DNA of 64,000 nt from Azoarcus sp. DN11 (GCF_003628555.1 NZ_CP021731.1:2232001-2296000), one strand, 5' to 3'; counted from the stretch's first letter, positions 36,325 through 46,105 are shown. The notes: generated by a model not told the origin, from the letters alone. Numbers and translations: made by a program.

Positions 36325-37185
36325 ATGAGCGACAACTCTCCGGAGATCGCCCGCAGCGTCGCCGCTGCCGGCATCCGCACGAACTACCACGATCTCGGCG
36401 CCGGCCACCCGCTGCTGATGATCCACGGCTCGGGCCCGGGCGTGTCGGCGTGGGCCAACTGGCGGCTGGTGATGCCGATGCTCGCCGAGCGGGCGCGCGT
36501 GATCGCGCCCGACATGGTCGGCTTTGGCTTCAGCGAGCGCCCCGCGGGGCAGCGCTACGACCTCGACGTGTGGGTCGCCCAGGCGGTGGGCCTGCTCGAT
36601 GCGCTCGACATCGAACGCGCCGACCTCGTCGGCAACTCCTTCGGCGGCGCGCTGGCGCTGGCGCTCGCGATCCGCCATCCGCGCCGCGTGCGCCGGCTGG
36701 TGCTGATGGGCAGCGTCGGCGTGCCCTTCGCGATCACGCCCGGGCTCGATGCGGTGTGGGGCTATACGCCCGCGCTCGACAACATGCGCGCGCTGCTCGA
36801 TCTCTTCGCGTGGGACCGCGCGTTGGTGAACGACGAGCTCGCGCGGCTGCGCTACGAGGCGAGCATCCGCCCCGGCTTCCAGGAGTCATTCGCGGCGATG
36901 TTCCCGGCCCCGCGCCAGCGCTGGGTCGACGCGCTGGCGAGCCGCGAGGCCGACATCCGCGCGCTGCCGCACGAGACGCTGGTGATCCACGGCCGCGAGG
37001 ACCGCGTCATCCCGATCGCCAATTCGCTGACGCTGGCGGCCTGGATCCCGCGCACGCAGCTGCACGTGTATGGCCGCTGCGGCCACTGGACGCAGATCGA
37101 GCACGCCGCCCGCTTCGCCTGCCTGGTCGGCGACTTCGTCGCCGAGGCGGGCGCCGACGAACCCCAACCCCTGATCCGAGGCTGA
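36325..37185 (+). CDS. dmpD: 2-hydroxymuconic semialdehyde hydrolase
   Basis: 286 aa alpha/beta hydrolase. Oxyanion strand HGSGPGVSAWANW, nucleophile elbow GNSFGG (Ser), acid in IHGREDRVIPI and catalytic His in RCGHWTQIEHAARF, as in DmpD/XylF/TodF. It cleaves ring-fission products, including the ketones made from 3-methylcatechol, to 2-hydroxypentadienoate plus a carboxylic acid. Only copy in the window; the second meta operon has no equivalent up to the window end. Confidence 0.93.
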   Translation: MSDNSPEIARSVAAAGIRTNYHDLGAGHPLLMIHGSGPGVSAWANWRLVMPMLAERARVIAPDMVGFGFSERPAGQRYDLDVWVAQAVGLLDALDIERADLVGNSFGGALALALAIRHPRRVRRLVLMGSVGVPFAITPGLDAVWGYTPALDNMRALLDLFAWDRALVNDELARLRYEASIRPGFQESFAAMFPAPRQRWVDALASREADIRALPHETLVIHGREDRVIPIANSLTLAAWIPRTQLHVYGRCGHWTQIEHAARFACLVGDFVAEAGADEPQPLIRG

Positions 37186-37186
37186 C

Positions 37187-37969
37187 ATGGACCAACGACT
37201 GATCGAACGACTCGGCGACGAACTGTACCAGGCGCTGGTGAAGCGCGAGACGCTCGCGCCGCTCACCGAGCGCCATCCCGACATCACCATCGAGGACGCC
37301 TACCGCGTGCAGCAGCGCATGATTGCGCGGCGGCTCGAAGCCGGCGAGTGCATCGTCGGCAAGAAGATCGGCGTCACCAGCCGCGCCGTGATGAACATGC
37401 TGGGCGTGTACCAGCCCGACTTCGGCATGCTGCTCGACGGCATGCTGTACAACGAGGGCGAGGCGATCGCCGCCGACACGCTGATCCAGCCCAAGGCCGA
37501 AGGCGAGATTGCCTTCGTGCTGAAGCGCGACCTGAAGGGCCCGGGCGTGACCGCGGCCGACGTGCTAGCGGCGACCGAAGGCGTGATGACCTGCTTCGAG
37601 ATCGTCGATTCGCGCATCCGCGACTGGAAGATCAAGGTCCAGGACACCGTCGCCGACAACGCCTCGTGCGGCGTGTTCGTGCTCGGCGACCGCCTCGTCG
37701 ACCCGCGCCGCGTCGACCTCAACACCTGCGGCATGGTGCTGGAGAAGAACGGCGAGATCGTCGCCACCGGTGCCGGCGCGGCGGCGCTCGGCGCCCCGGC
37801 GAATGCCGTCGCATGGCTCGCCAACACCCTCGGCAGCCTCGACATCCCGCTCAAGGCCGGCGAAGTGATCCTGTCCGGCTCGCTCGCGGCGATGGTGCCG
37901 GTGAAGGCCGGCGACAACCTGCGCGTGACGATCGGCGGCATCGGCGGCTGCTCGGTGCGCTTCGTCTGA
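37187..37969 (+). CDS. dmpE: 2-oxopent-4-enoate (2-hydroxypentadienoate) hydratase (copy 1)
   Basis: 260 aa, starting one base after the hydrolase stop. Member of the hydratase/decarboxylase (MhpD) family: [49 protein letters not shown]-type metal region [16 protein letters not shown]. Adds water to give 4-hydroxy-2-oxovalerate. Forms a complex with the paralogous decarboxylase (39972) in related systems. Confidence 0.93.
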   Translation: MDQRLIERLGDELYQALVKRETLAPLTERHPDITIEDAYRVQQRMIARRLEAGECIVGKKIGVTSRAVMNMLGVYQPDFGMLLDGMLYNEGEAIAADTLIQPKAEGEIAFVLKRDLKGPGVTAADVLAATEGVMTCFEIVDSRIRDWKIKVQDTVADNASCGVFVLGDRLVDPRRVDLNTCGMVLEKNGEIVATGAGAAALGAPANAVAWLANTLGSLDIPLKAGEVILSGSLAAMVPVKAGDNLRVTIGGIGGCSVRFV

Positions 37970-38001
37970 ACCCCCGCCCCCAGAGAGAAGGAAGAGACAA
38001 C

Positions 38002-38925
38002 ATGAGCAAGAAGATCCGATGCGCCCTGATCGGTCCCGGCAACATCGGCACCGACCTGCTGGCGAAGCTGATGCGCAGCCCGGTGCTGGAGCCGGTGTGG
38101 ATGGTCGGCATCGACCCGGCCTCCGACGGCCTGGTGCGTGCGCGCGAGATGGGCCTGAAGACCACCGCCGAGGGCGTCGACGGCCTGCTGCCGCACGTGG
38201 TTGCGGACGACGTCCGGATCGCCTTCGACGCGACCAGCGCCTACGTGCATGCCGAGAACAGCCGCAAGCTCAACGAGCTGGGCGTGCTGATGATCGACCT
38301 CACGCCCGCCGCGATCGGCCCCTACTGCGTGCCGCCGGTCAATCTCAAGGACCATGTCGGGCAGGGCGAAATGAACGTGAACATGGTCACCTGCGGTGGC
38401 CAGGCGACGATCCCGATGGTCGCGGCCGTGTCGCGCGTGCAGCCGGTCGCCTACGGCGAGATCGTCGCCACCGTCTCCAGCCGCTCGGTCGGCCCCGGCA
38501 CGCGCAAGAACATCGACGAGTTCACGCGCACCACCGCCGGTGCGGTCGAGCGCGTCGGCGGCGCGAAGCGGGGCAAGGCCATCATCATCATCAACCCCGC
38601 CGAGCCGCCGCTCATCATGCGCGACACCGTGCATTGCCTGACCGAGTCCGAGCCCGACCAGGCGGCGATCACCGCGTCGATCCACGCGATGATCGCCGAA
38701 GTGCAGAAGTACGTGCCGGGCTACCGCCTCGTCAACGGCCCCGTCTTCGACGGCAAGCGCGTGTCGGTCTTCCTCGAAGTGGAAGGCCTGGGCGACTACC
38801 TGCCGAAGTACGCCGGCAACCTCGACATCATGACCGCCGCCGCCGCGCGCACCGCCGAGATGTTCGCCGAGGAGATCCTCGCCGGGCGCCTCACCCTCGA
38901 ACCGCGCGCCGCCGTGGCCGCCTGA
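38002..38925 (+). CDS. dmpF: Acetaldehyde dehydrogenase (acylating) (copy 1)
   Basis: 307 aa from the ATG at 38002. NAD site [16 protein letters not shown], catalytic Cys in [38 protein letters not shown] as in DmpF/BphJ. It converts acetaldehyde and CoA to acetyl-CoA, receiving acetaldehyde through a channel from the aldolase encoded next. Confidence 0.96.
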   Translation: MSKKIRCALIGPGNIGTDLLAKLMRSPVLEPVWMVGIDPASDGLVRAREMGLKTTAEGVDGLLPHVVADDVRIAFDATSAYVHAENSRKLNELGVLMIDLTPAAIGPYCVPPVNLKDHVGQGEMNVNMVTCGGQATIPMVAAVSRVQPVAYGEIVATVSSRSVGPGTRKNIDEFTRTTAGAVERVGGAKRGKAIIIINPAEPPLIMRDTVHCLTESEPDQAAITASIHAMIAEVQKYVPGYRLVNGPVFDGKRVSVFLEVEGLGDYLPKYAGNLDIMTAAAARTAEMFAEEILAGRLTLEPRAAVAA

Positions 38926-38937
38926 CCGGAGACCGAC

Positions 38938-39975
38938 ATGAACCTTCGCGGCAAGAAAATCACCGTCCACGATATGACCCTGCGGGACGGCATGCACCCG
39001 AAGCGCCACCTGATGACGCTCGAACAGATGAAGACCATCGCCTGCGGGCTCGACGCAGCGGGCGTGCCGCTGATCGAGGTCACGCACGGCGACGGCCTCG
39101 GCGGCAGCTCCGTGAACTACGGCTTCCCCGCGCACACCGACGAGGAATACCTGTCGACGGTGATCCCGCTGATGAAGCAGGCCAAGGTGTCGGCGCTGCT
39201 GCTGCCGGGCATCGGCACCGTCGACCACCTGAAGATGGCGCACGAGCTGGGCGTGGCGACGATCCGCGTGGCGACCCACTGCACCGAGGCGGACGTGTCC
39301 GAGCAGCACATCGGCGCGGCGCGCAAGCTCGGCATGGATACCGTCGGCTTCCTGATGATGGCGCACATGAACAGCCCCGAAGGGCTCGTCACGCAGGCGA
39401 AGCTGATGGAGTCCTACGGCGCGAACTGCATCTACATCACCGATTCGGCCGGGCATCTTCTGCCCGACACGGTGAAGGCGCGCATCAGCGCGGTGCGTGC
39501 GGCGCTCAAACCCGAGACCGAGCTGGGTTTCCATGGCCACCACAACCTCGCGATGGGGGTGGCGAACTCGATCGCGGCGATCGAGGCGGGCGCGAACCGC
39601 ATCGACGCGGCGGCGGCGGGCCTCGGCGCGGGCGCGGGCAACACGCCGATGGAAGTGCTCGTCGCGGTGTGCGAGCTGATGGGCATCGAAACCGGTGTCG
39701 ACGTGTTCGCGATCCAGGACGTCGCCGAAGACCTCGTCGTGCCGGTCATGGACTTCCCGATCCGCATCGACCGCGACGCGCTCACGCTCGGCTATGCCGG
39801 CGTGTATGGCTCCTTCCTCTTGTTCGCCAAGCGCGCCGAGAAGAAATACGGTGTGCCGGCGCGTGAGATCCTCGTCGAGATGGGCCGCCGCGGCATGGTC
39901 GGCGGGCAGGAGGACATGATCGAGGACACCGCGATGACGCTGGCCAAGGCCCGGCAGCAGGAGGTGGCGGCATGA
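38938..39975 (+). CDS. dmpG: 4-hydroxy-2-oxovalerate aldolase (copy 1)
   Basis: 345 aa HMGL-type TIM barrel. Metal and substrate sites in [30 protein letters not shown] and [15 protein letters not shown]. Splits 4-hydroxy-2-oxovalerate to pyruvate and acetaldehyde, coupled to DmpF. Its stop overlaps the next start (ATGA). Confidence 0.96.
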   Translation: MNLRGKKITVHDMTLRDGMHPKRHLMTLEQMKTIACGLDAAGVPLIEVTHGDGLGGSSVNYGFPAHTDEEYLSTVIPLMKQAKVSALLLPGIGTVDHLKMAHELGVATIRVATHCTEADVSEQHIGAARKLGMDTVGFLMMAHMNSPEGLVTQAKLMESYGANCIYITDSAGHLLPDTVKARISAVRAALKPETELGFHGHHNLAMGVANSIAAIEAGANRIDAAAAGLGAGAGNTPMEVLVAVCELMGIETGVDVFAIQDVAEDLVVPVMDFPIRIDRDALTLGYAGVYGSFLLFAKRAEKKYGVPAREILVEMGRRGMVGGQEDMIEDTAMTLAKARQQEVAA

Positions 39976-40760
39976 AGCTCGACCGCGAAATCATCGAGCG
40001 GCTCGCGACGCGGCTGGAGGGCTGCGAGCTCGAGGCGCGCGACACGACCAAGATCACCGACGACCACCCGGACATGGACTGGGACGACGCCTACGCGATC
40101 CAGGACGAGATCAAGCGGCGCAAGCTCGCGCGCGGCGCGCGCATCGTCGGCCTCAAGGCGGGGCTGACCTCGCACGCGAAGATGAAGCAGATGGGCGTCG
40201 AGACGCCGGTGTTCGGCTTCCTCGCCGACTACTTCGCGGTGCCCGACGGCGGCGAGGTCGACAGCGCGAAGCTGATCCACCCCAAGGTCGAGCCCGAGAT
40301 CGCCTTCGTCACCAAGGCGCCGCTGCGCGGCCCCGGCTGCCACATCGGCGCGGTGCTCGCGGCGACCGACTTCGTGATTCCGGCGATCGAGATCATCGAC
40401 AGCCGCTACCGCGACTTCAAGTTCGACCTCAAGAGCGTGGTCGCCGACAACTGCTCGTCCTCGCGTTTCGTGGTCGGCGGGCGCATGGGCGACGTCGCGG
40501 CGCTCGACTTGCGCACGCTGGGCGTGGTGCTGGAGAAGAACGGCGAGCCGGTGGCCTTCGGCGCCGGCGCCGCGGTGCTCGGCCATCCCGCCGCGGCGAT
40601 CGCGATGCTCGCGAACATGCTCGGCGAGAGGGGCGAGGAAATCCCCGCCGGTACGCTGATCCTCTCGGGCGGCATCACCGAGGCCGTCGCCGTGCAGCCC
40701 GGCGACGCGGTGACGCTGCGCGTGCAGGACCTGGGTTCCGTGTCCGTGCGTTTCGCCTGA
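39972..40760 (+). CDS. dmpH: 4-oxalocrotonate decarboxylase (copy 1)
   Basis: 262 aa, overlapping dmpG by four bases. MhpD/DmpH family: [63 protein letters not shown]. Decarboxylates 2-oxo-3-hexenedioate to 2-hydroxypentadienoate, joining the dehydrogenase branch to the hydratase. Confidence 0.94.
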   Translation: MKLDREIIERLATRLEGCELEARDTTKITDDHPDMDWDDAYAIQDEIKRRKLARGARIVGLKAGLTSHAKMKQMGVETPVFGFLADYFAVPDGGEVDSAKLIHPKVEPEIAFVTKAPLRGPGCHIGAVLAATDFVIPAIEIIDSRYRDFKFDLKSVVADNCSSSRFVVGGRMGDVAALDLRTLGVVLEKNGEPVAFGAGAAVLGHPAAAIAMLANMLGERGEEIPAGTLILSGGITEAVAVQPGDAVTLRVQDLGSVSVRFA

Positions 40761-40783
40761 ACGACAGCAGAAGGAGACCGCAA

Positions 40784-40975
40784 ATGCCATTCGCCCAAAT
40801 CTACCTCGTGGAAGGACGCAGCGAGGAGCAGAAGCGCGCGGTGATCGAGAAGGTCACCCAGGCCCTCGTCGAGGCCGTCGGCGCGCCGAAGGAGAACGTC
40901 CGCGTGTGGATCCAGGACGTGCCCAAGACCAACTGGGGCATTGCCGGACAGACCGCGAAAGACCTCGGGCGCTGA
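40784..40975 (+). CDS. dmpI: 4-oxalocrotonate tautomerase (copy 1)
   Basis: 63 aa. MPFAQIYLVEGRSEEQKRAV has the catalytic Pro1 exposed after Met removal; the conserved Arg residues and GIAGQTAKDLGR tail fit 4-OT. Isomerises 2-hydroxymuconate to 2-oxo-3-hexenedioate. Last gene of meta operon 1; no clear terminator between it and the convergent LysR gene. Confidence 0.94.
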   Translation: MPFAQIYLVEGRSEEQKRAVIEKVTQALVEAVGAPKENVRVWIQDVPKTNWGIAGQTAKDLGR

Positions 40976-41062
40976 CGCGCCGGCGCTGCGGCGAGGAGTG
41001 GATCTTAGCCAACCCGAAGATCCTCCTCGCTAAAGCCTCAAAGGCCGACACGCCCGTCATTC

Positions 41063-42010
41063 TCAGATTCCCGTGTCCCAGGCGGTTTCCGTCTGGATTC
41101 CGGGCGAATGCCCGGCAACGCGAGCCCCGCGGAATGCGCGTACGGTCTCGAGGAATTCCGAAAGGATCGGCGACTGGTCGTCGGCGCGATAAAGACAGCT
41201 CAGGTCGATGCGGCAGTTGGGCGGGGTGTCGTGCAGGGGGCGGAAGACGACGCCGGGCAGGGTCAGCGCGGTGACTGATTCGGGCACGAGGCAGATGCCG
41301 AAGCCGCCCGCCACCAGCGCGACGCCGGTGACTGCGTCGCCGACTTCCTGAGACACTTGGGGCACGAAGCCGGCTTCCTCGCACAGCCGCATCACCTTGT
41401 CGATGAAGTTGGGGCGGGCGCCGGTCGGGAACAGCACCATCGGATGCTCGGCGAGCATGGGGAAAGACACCGACTCCTCGCGGGCGAGCGGGTGGCTTTC
41501 GTTGATCGCGAGCAGTAGCGGCTCGGTCGCGACGAGTTCGGTCGCGAGGTCGGGCAGGGGCGCGAGCATGCGGTTGAAGCCGAGTGTGATACGTCGCTGG
41601 CGCAGGGCCTCGATCTGTTCCGCCTTGGTCATCGTGTGCAACACGATCTTCACTTCGGGATAGGCGGTGCGGAAGGCGAGCAGGAGCCTGGGGATGATGC
41701 CGAGGATGCCCGAACCGAAGATCGCGATGTCGAGCCGCCCGAGCTTCCCCTGACCTGCGCGCTGGGTGCGTTCCGTCGCCTGCTCGACGACGGAGCGGAT
41801 GTTGCGCGCTTCTTCCAGGAACAGTTCGCCCGCCTGGGTGAGTTCCATCCCCTTGGGTGTACGGTTGAACAGCCGCACGCCCAGTTCTTCCTCCAGTTGC
41901 TGGATCTGCCGCGTGAGCGGCGGCTGCGAGATGTGCAGCCGTGCGGCGGCGCGGCCGATGTTTTCCTCCTCGGCGACGGCGATGAAGTAACGAAGGTGTC
42001 GGAGGTCCAT
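41063..42010 (-). CDS. LysR-family regulator of meta-pathway genes
   Basis: 315 aa from the ATG at 42010. Helix-turn-helix MDLRHLRYFIAVAEEENIGRAAARLHISQPPLTRQIQQLEEELG, then an effector domain (KLGRLDIAIFGSGILGIIPRLLLAFR...) of the CatR/CbnR/TfdR-like branch. Upstream open frame rejected because family start is here. Two LysR-type sites lie 39-84 bp upstream at 42049-42094, and an identical arrangement lies before meta operon 2 (59767-59812), so it probably controls both. Likely effector: a muconate-type pathway intermediate (inference). Confidence 0.92.
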   Translation of the reverse strand: MDLRHLRYFIAVAEEENIGRAAARLHISQPPLTRQIQQLEEELGVRLFNRTPKGMELTQAGELFLEEARNIRSVVEQATERTQRAGQGKLGRLDIAIFGSGILGIIPRLLLAFRTAYPEVKIVLHTMTKAEQIEALRQRRITLGFNRMLAPLPDLATELVATEPLLLAINESHPLAREESVSFPMLAEHPMVLFPTGARPNFIDKVMRLCEEAGFVPQVSQEVGDAVTGVALVAGGFGICLVPESVTALTLPGVVFRPLHDTPPNCRIDLSCLYRADDQSPILSEFLETVRAFRGARVAGHSPGIQTETAWDTGI

Positions 42011-42048
42011 GTATTCCCCGGATGGGTAAGCGGAAGGTCGCCAACACA

Positions 42049-42113
42049 ATACCTTGAAGGTATGGAGGTTGCCAATTAATGGTATTGGACGGTAATTCCC
42101 GCCCCCGATAACT
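42049..42113. promoter_or_regulatory. LysR operator pair and divergent promoter (copy 1)
   Basis: ATACC-TTGAA-GGTAT (42049-42063), a T-N11-A palindrome, followed 32 bp on (start to start) by GGTATTGGACGGTA (42081-42094). The latter includes a -35-like TTGGAC with an ATAACT-type -10 at 42108-42113, directed to the hemerythrin remnant and DmpR copy 2. Confidence 0.65.
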
Positions 42114-42160
42114 TCCTGCCTACACAAGAACCATCAAGGTCATCGTTCAAGGAGGAAGAC

Positions 42161-42389
42161 ATGGGGATCAAGAAGACCGCGCAATGCGGCGTTGCAGTGG
42201 CAGCACCTGAACACCGAGGAGGAGCAGATCCTGCCAGCCGCGCGCAAACACCTCACCGACGAGGACTGGCGCGCGATCGAACATGCCTTCCGTGCCAACG
42301 GCGACTTCCGCGTGGGGGGCGAATACGACGAAAGTCTCAGGAAACTCTTCGTAAAACTGATGAACATGACCGCTTCGAGCGATAATTAG
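42161..42389 (+). pseudogene. Hemerythrin-like (HHE) gene remnant
   Basis: A strong ribosome site (AGGAGGAAGAC) and ATG at 42161 start a frame without family features, while another frame from about 42192 encodes the C-terminal part of a hemerythrin-like domain: WQHLNTEEEQILPAARKHLTDEDWRAIEHAF...YDESLRKLF. The N-terminal helices are missing, and start and domain are out of frame, so an internal deletion with frameshift is the simplest reading. Promoter and ribosome site look functional. Complete relatives bind diiron and O2 in a four-helix bundle. Confidence 0.65.
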
Positions 42390-42450
42390 ACGTCAGTTAT
42401 TACAAGTAGGGCGCCGCACGAACGGCGCCCCGGCGAGGAGAGACCCCCGG

Positions 42451-44130
42451 ATGCACGAGAAGCTGATCGAGCAGTTCAACCTGCGCTCGCGGCTGCGGTT
42501 CAACATCGACAGCGGCCACATCTGGCTCGGCGAGAACCGCATGCTGATGTTCCACGCGCAGGCCTTCGGCGCGCTGCGCAAGGAACTCTTCGATTCGCTC
42601 GGTGCGAAACGGGCGAAGGGGGTGTTGCTGCGCATGGGCTTCGCCTCCGGCCGTCACGACGCCGAACTCGCCGGCAAACTCTCGAACCAGCTCAAGGCCT
42701 ACGACGCCTTCCAGATCGGCCCCGAGCTGCACGCCTTCGAAGGGCTCGTCAAACCCACCATCCTCGACGCCAAGATCGACTGGGAGCGAGGCACCTTCTT
42801 CGGCGAGGTGTTGTGGGAGAACTCCTGGGAGGCCGAATCCCACGTCCAGCACTTCGGCGTCGGCGAAGACGTCGCGTGCTGGAGCCTCGTCGGCTACGCA
42901 TCCGGCTATTCGAGCTACTTCCTCAAGCGCTTCATCGTCTTCCGCGAAGTCGAATGCACCGGCAAGGGCGACCCGCGCTGCCTCATCGTCGGCAAGCCCG
43001 CCGAGGACTGGAAGTTCGACGACGACTACCTCGACTACTTCCGCCCCGACAACGTCGAATGCAAGCTGCGTCAGTTGCAGGAAGACGTGCGCCAGCTCAA
43101 GGCCACGCTGTCCGCGCAGCAGGGGCCGGGCGGCCAGCTCGTCGGCAACTCGCCGGCCTTCCGCAGCGCCTTCGACCTCGTTAACAAGGCCGCCAAGAGC
43201 CCGATCAGCGTGCTCCTGCTCGGCGAGACCGGCGCCGGCAAGGAGATGTTCGCGCGCTGGCTGCACGATCACAGCGACCGCGCCGACCAGCCCTTCGTCG
43301 CCATCAACTGCGCCGCCATCCCGCACGACCTGATCGAATCCGAACTCTTCGGCGTGCAGAAGGGCGCCTACACCGGCGCCCAGCACTCCCGCCCCGGCCG
43401 CTTCGAGCGCGCCAACGGCGGCACGCTGTTCCTCGACGAGGTGGGCGACCTCTCACCCGCCGCCCAGGTCAAGCTCCTGCGCGTGCTGCAGACCGGCGAG
43501 ATCGAACGGCTCGGCGACGACCAGACGCGCAAGGTCAACGTGCGCCTCGTCGCGGCGACCAACGTCAACCTCCAGCAGGCCATCGCCGAAGGCCGCTTCC
43601 GCGCCGACCTCTATTACCGCCTCGCGACCTACCCGGTCACCATCCCGCCGCTGCGCGAGCGCAAGGCGGACATTCCGCTGCTTGCCGCCGCGCTCGTCGA
43701 CAAGATCGCCCCGACGTATCACAAGAAAGTCGAAGGCATCACCGACCGCGCGATGCAGGCGCTGCTCGCCCACGACTGGCCGGGCAACGTGCGCGAACTG
43801 GAAAACCTGATCGAGCGCGGCGTGCTCCTCGCCGAGCCCGGCGGCCAGATCGAACTCGAACACCTCTTCGCATCCGGCGCTCCAGGCAACCAGCACGGCG
43901 CCGAAATCGGCCGCGAGGGTTTTGTCGCTGACATCGTCGAATCGAACCGCGGGCGCCTGTACGAAGCCTTGCTCGACGAAGGCTTCGACCTCGACGCCCA
44001 CGAGCGCCGGCTTGTGGAACTCGCCGTGCGCCGCGCGAACGGAAATCTGACGCATGCGGCGCGGTTACTGGGGATTACGCGGCGGCAGCTGGCTTATCGG
44101 TTAAAGCAGGATGCCAACGCGGCGGGGTAG
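42451..44130 (+). CDS. dmpR: DmpR/XylR-type sigma54-dependent phenol-responsive activator (copy 2)
   Basis: 559 aa with GAGGAGAG upstream of the ATG. Sensor domain (about 1-215) with VACWSLVGYASGYSSYF and ECTGKGDPRC metal-type Cys residues, linker, AAA+ domain with GETGAGKE, GVQKGAYTGA (GAYTGA variant of the GAFTGA loop) and FLDEVGDLSP, and a Fis-type helix-turn-helix (NLTHAARLLGITRRQLAYRLKQ). It should activate phenol hydroxylase operon 2, from which it is now separated by about 9.7 kb of accessory DNA. Its own promoter has a LysR site. Its 3' end is duplicated at 45616. Confidence 0.94.
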   Translation: MHEKLIEQFNLRSRLRFNIDSGHIWLGENRMLMFHAQAFGALRKELFDSLGAKRAKGVLLRMGFASGRHDAELAGKLSNQLKAYDAFQIGPELHAFEGLVKPTILDAKIDWERGTFFGEVLWENSWEAESHVQHFGVGEDVACWSLVGYASGYSSYFLKRFIVFREVECTGKGDPRCLIVGKPAEDWKFDDDYLDYFRPDNVECKLRQLQEDVRQLKATLSAQQGPGGQLVGNSPAFRSAFDLVNKAAKSPISVLLLGETGAGKEMFARWLHDHSDRADQPFVAINCAAIPHDLIESELFGVQKGAYTGAQHSRPGRFERANGGTLFLDEVGDLSPAAQVKLLRVLQTGEIERLGDDQTRKVNVRLVAATNVNLQQAIAEGRFRADLYYRLATYPVTIPPLRERKADIPLLAAALVDKIAPTYHKKVEGITDRAMQALLAHDWPGNVRELENLIERGVLLAEPGGQIELEHLFASGAPGNQHGAEIGREGFVADIVESNRGRLYEALLDEGFDLDAHERRLVELAVRRANGNLTHAARLLGITRRQLAYRLKQDANAAG

Positions 44131-44207
44131 TTGCGGTAAGCCGCCGCACGAGGCGCAGTAACGTCGAACGGCAGATCCCCGGTTCGCTGAACTGGTGGTA
44201 GCGACCC
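43836..44207. repeat. Imperfect direct repeat, left copy (dmpR 3' end)
   Basis: The last 295 bp of dmpR copy 2 plus about 77 bp downstream recur at 45616-45987 in the same orientation with scattered substitutions. The two copies flank the ATPase gene. The rest of the 44131-44392 gap is non-coding, with a very AT-rich stretch (44325-44390) directly before the ATPase start. Confidence 0.85.
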
Positions 44208-44392
44208 AAAACTGTCAGTTCCGTTGAGCGCCGTAAACGTCGGCGAGGAGTGTGAGTTGCCGTCCGCACGGGGCCTCTGGGATCTTTGCCGGCCGGAGCT
44301 CAAAGACAGAGACGTGCGCGATGATTTATAGTGAACTTTAAAAAGTTATCTACTTCTTGTAACTTTGCAAATTTTTATATAACCTCTCGGGC

Positions 44393-45580
44393 ATGGACCC
44401 TATCCGTAATCCCTTTTCCCCAGGTGCCGGCACTCCGCCGCCAGAGCTTGCCGGCCGTGATGAGCTGCGAGAGTCTCTGCGCATTGCGCTTGAGCGTGCT
44501 CGTATCGGGCGCCCCGCGAAGAGCGCTATGTTAGTCGGCCTGCGCGGTGTCGGTAAGACAGTACTTCTGGACCGCGTACGAGAAGATGCCGAAGCCGCTG
44601 GCATCCATACTGTCCGAGTCGAAGCACCTGAAGGACGGTCTCTTCCAGCTCTACTTGCGCCACAGCTGCGCCAAGCGCTCTTGCGCTTGAGCCAGATAGC
44701 GGCTGCTAAAGACTATGCAGTGCGTGGACTGCGGGCACTAGCCGGGTTCGCCAGCAAACTTAAGGTCACTTTCGGCGACATCGAGGTCGGTCTTGATTAC
44801 GATCCCGAGCCTGGATTAGCAGACAACGGTGATCTCGAGCATGACCTTCAAGCTCTTTTCGAGCAGGTTGGTTTGGCGGCAAAGTCAGCAAACACGGCGT
44901 TGGCGATTTTCATCGACGAGCTGCAGTATGTCGAGGAGCCACAGTTGGCTGCGCTGATTACCGCCATGCATCGCACCGAACAGAGGCAATTGCCGGTTGT
45001 GCTGGTTGGCGCTGGCTTGCCCCAATTAAGGGGACGAATGGGCAACGCCAAGTCGTACGCGGAAAGGTTGTTTGACTTTCCTATTATCGGCCCCCTACCG
45101 CCAGCAGCGGCACGATTCGCCGTCGAGAAGCCTCTCGCCAATGAGGGAGTCGGCATTACCGACCGAGCTCTGGACCAAATACTGCGAGTCACCCAAGGCT
45201 ATGCCTATTTTCTTCAGCAGTGGGGCAGTCACACTTGGCGGGCGGCGCAGGTATCACCGATTGATGTTGACGCTGTAGATGTCGCTTCTGTTACGGCCGT
45301 AGCTGCTCTGGATGAGAGTTTCTTTCGGGTACGATTCGACCGGCTTACACCCAAAGAGAAAAAATATCTTCGCGCCATGGCGGAGTTAGGGCCAGGCCCT
45401 CATCGATCAGGCGATATCGCGGCCTGCTTCAACTCGGCCGTGTCTTCGCTTGCGCCGACGCGAAGCTCCCTAATCGCCAAGGGCATGGTATGGAGTCCGA
45501 ATCACGGTGACACGGCCTTCACTGTGCCAATGTTTGATGAGTTCATGAAGCGGATAATGCCGGGGAATGACTGGCGCTAG
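44393..45580 (+). CDS. AAA-type ATP-binding protein of unknown function
   Basis: 395 aa. Walker A GLRGVGKT (about residues 49-56), Walker B LAIFIDELQYVE, and a sensor-type VVLVGAGLPQL, followed by a C-terminal helical/winged region (FDRLTPKEKKYLRAMAELGPGPHRSGDIAACF). This is the architecture of ORC1/Cdc6-like or STAND-like P-loop proteins found as single accessory genes. Base composition is visibly more AT-rich than the pathway genes. No obvious ribosome site; an AT-rich promoter-like region precedes it. It lies between two copies of the dmpR 3' end. Biological role not recognised; defence or mobile-element function is possible. Confidence 0.8.
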   Translation: MDPIRNPFSPGAGTPPPELAGRDELRESLRIALERARIGRPAKSAMLVGLRGVGKTVLLDRVREDAEAAGIHTVRVEAPEGRSLPALLAPQLRQALLRLSQIAAAKDYAVRGLRALAGFASKLKVTFGDIEVGLDYDPEPGLADNGDLEHDLQALFEQVGLAAKSANTALAIFIDELQYVEEPQLAALITAMHRTEQRQLPVVLVGAGLPQLRGRMGNAKSYAERLFDFPIIGPLPPAAARFAVEKPLANEGVGITDRALDQILRVTQGYAYFLQQWGSHTWRAAQVSPIDVDAVDVASVTAVAALDESFFRVRFDRLTPKEKKYLRAMAELGPGPHRSGDIAACFNSAVSSLAPTRSSLIAKGMVWSPNHGDTAFTVPMFDEFMKRIMPGNDWR

Positions 45581-45615
45581 TCGGGTCGACATTCTCATAC
45601 TGGGCTAGGTCGATC

Positions 45616-45910
45616 GCCCGGCGGCCAGATCGAGCTCGAACACCTTTTCGCATCCGGCGCGCCGGGCAACCAGCACGGCGCCGAAATCGGCCGAGAGGGC
45701 TTCGTCGCCGACATCGTCGAATCGAACCGCGGGCGCCTGTACGAAGCCTTGCTCGACGAAGGCTTCGACCTCGACGCCCACGAGCGCCGTCTGGTGAAAC
45801 TCGCCGTCCGCCACGCGAACGTCAACCTGACGCATGCGGCGCGGCTGCTCGGGATTACGCGGCGGCAGCTTGCCTATCGGTTGAAGCAGGACGCGAACGC
45901 GGCGGGGTAG
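45616..45910 (+). pseudogene. 3' fragment of a DmpR-type activator gene
   Basis: Encodes the last 97 residues of a DmpR-like protein (PGGQIELEHLFASGAPGNQHG... to QLAYRLKQDANAAG) in an open frame but without start or upstream domains. Very close to 43836-44130, with differences such as ELAVRRANGNLT versus KLAVRHANVNLT. Similarity continues to about 45987. It is a relic of either a third activator gene or a duplication made when the ATPase was inserted. Confidence 0.85.
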
Positions 45911-46019
45911 TTGCGGAAAGCTGCCGCATGCCGCGCAGTACCGTCGAACCGCAGGTCCCCGGTTCGTCGAGCTGGCGGTATCAACCCGAAGCGGCCCGAT
46001 GACCCAAGGCAGAGCCGAC

Positions 46020-46091
46020 ATTCAACATGGAAGTTCAGACGACGGCAAAAAGCGAAGCTTTTTGACGGTCCGCTGGGACGATGGGTTGGGC
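46020..46091 (-). other. Integron attC site A
   Basis: On the minus strand R'' = GCCCAAC (46091-46085) and R' = GTTGAAT (46026-46020). Between them an imperfect palindrome centres on AAAAAGCGAAGCTTTTT. R'' is complementary to the start of cassette 1 (TTGGGC), as expected for one cassette. Confidence 0.7.
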
Positions 46092-46105
46092 GTCAATTGT
46101 ATGCG

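Noticed and set aside
41017..41062. Terminator between dmpI and the LysR gene
   Set aside because: GC-rich inverted sequence near 40976-41000 has no T-tract in either direction, so no terminator was called.
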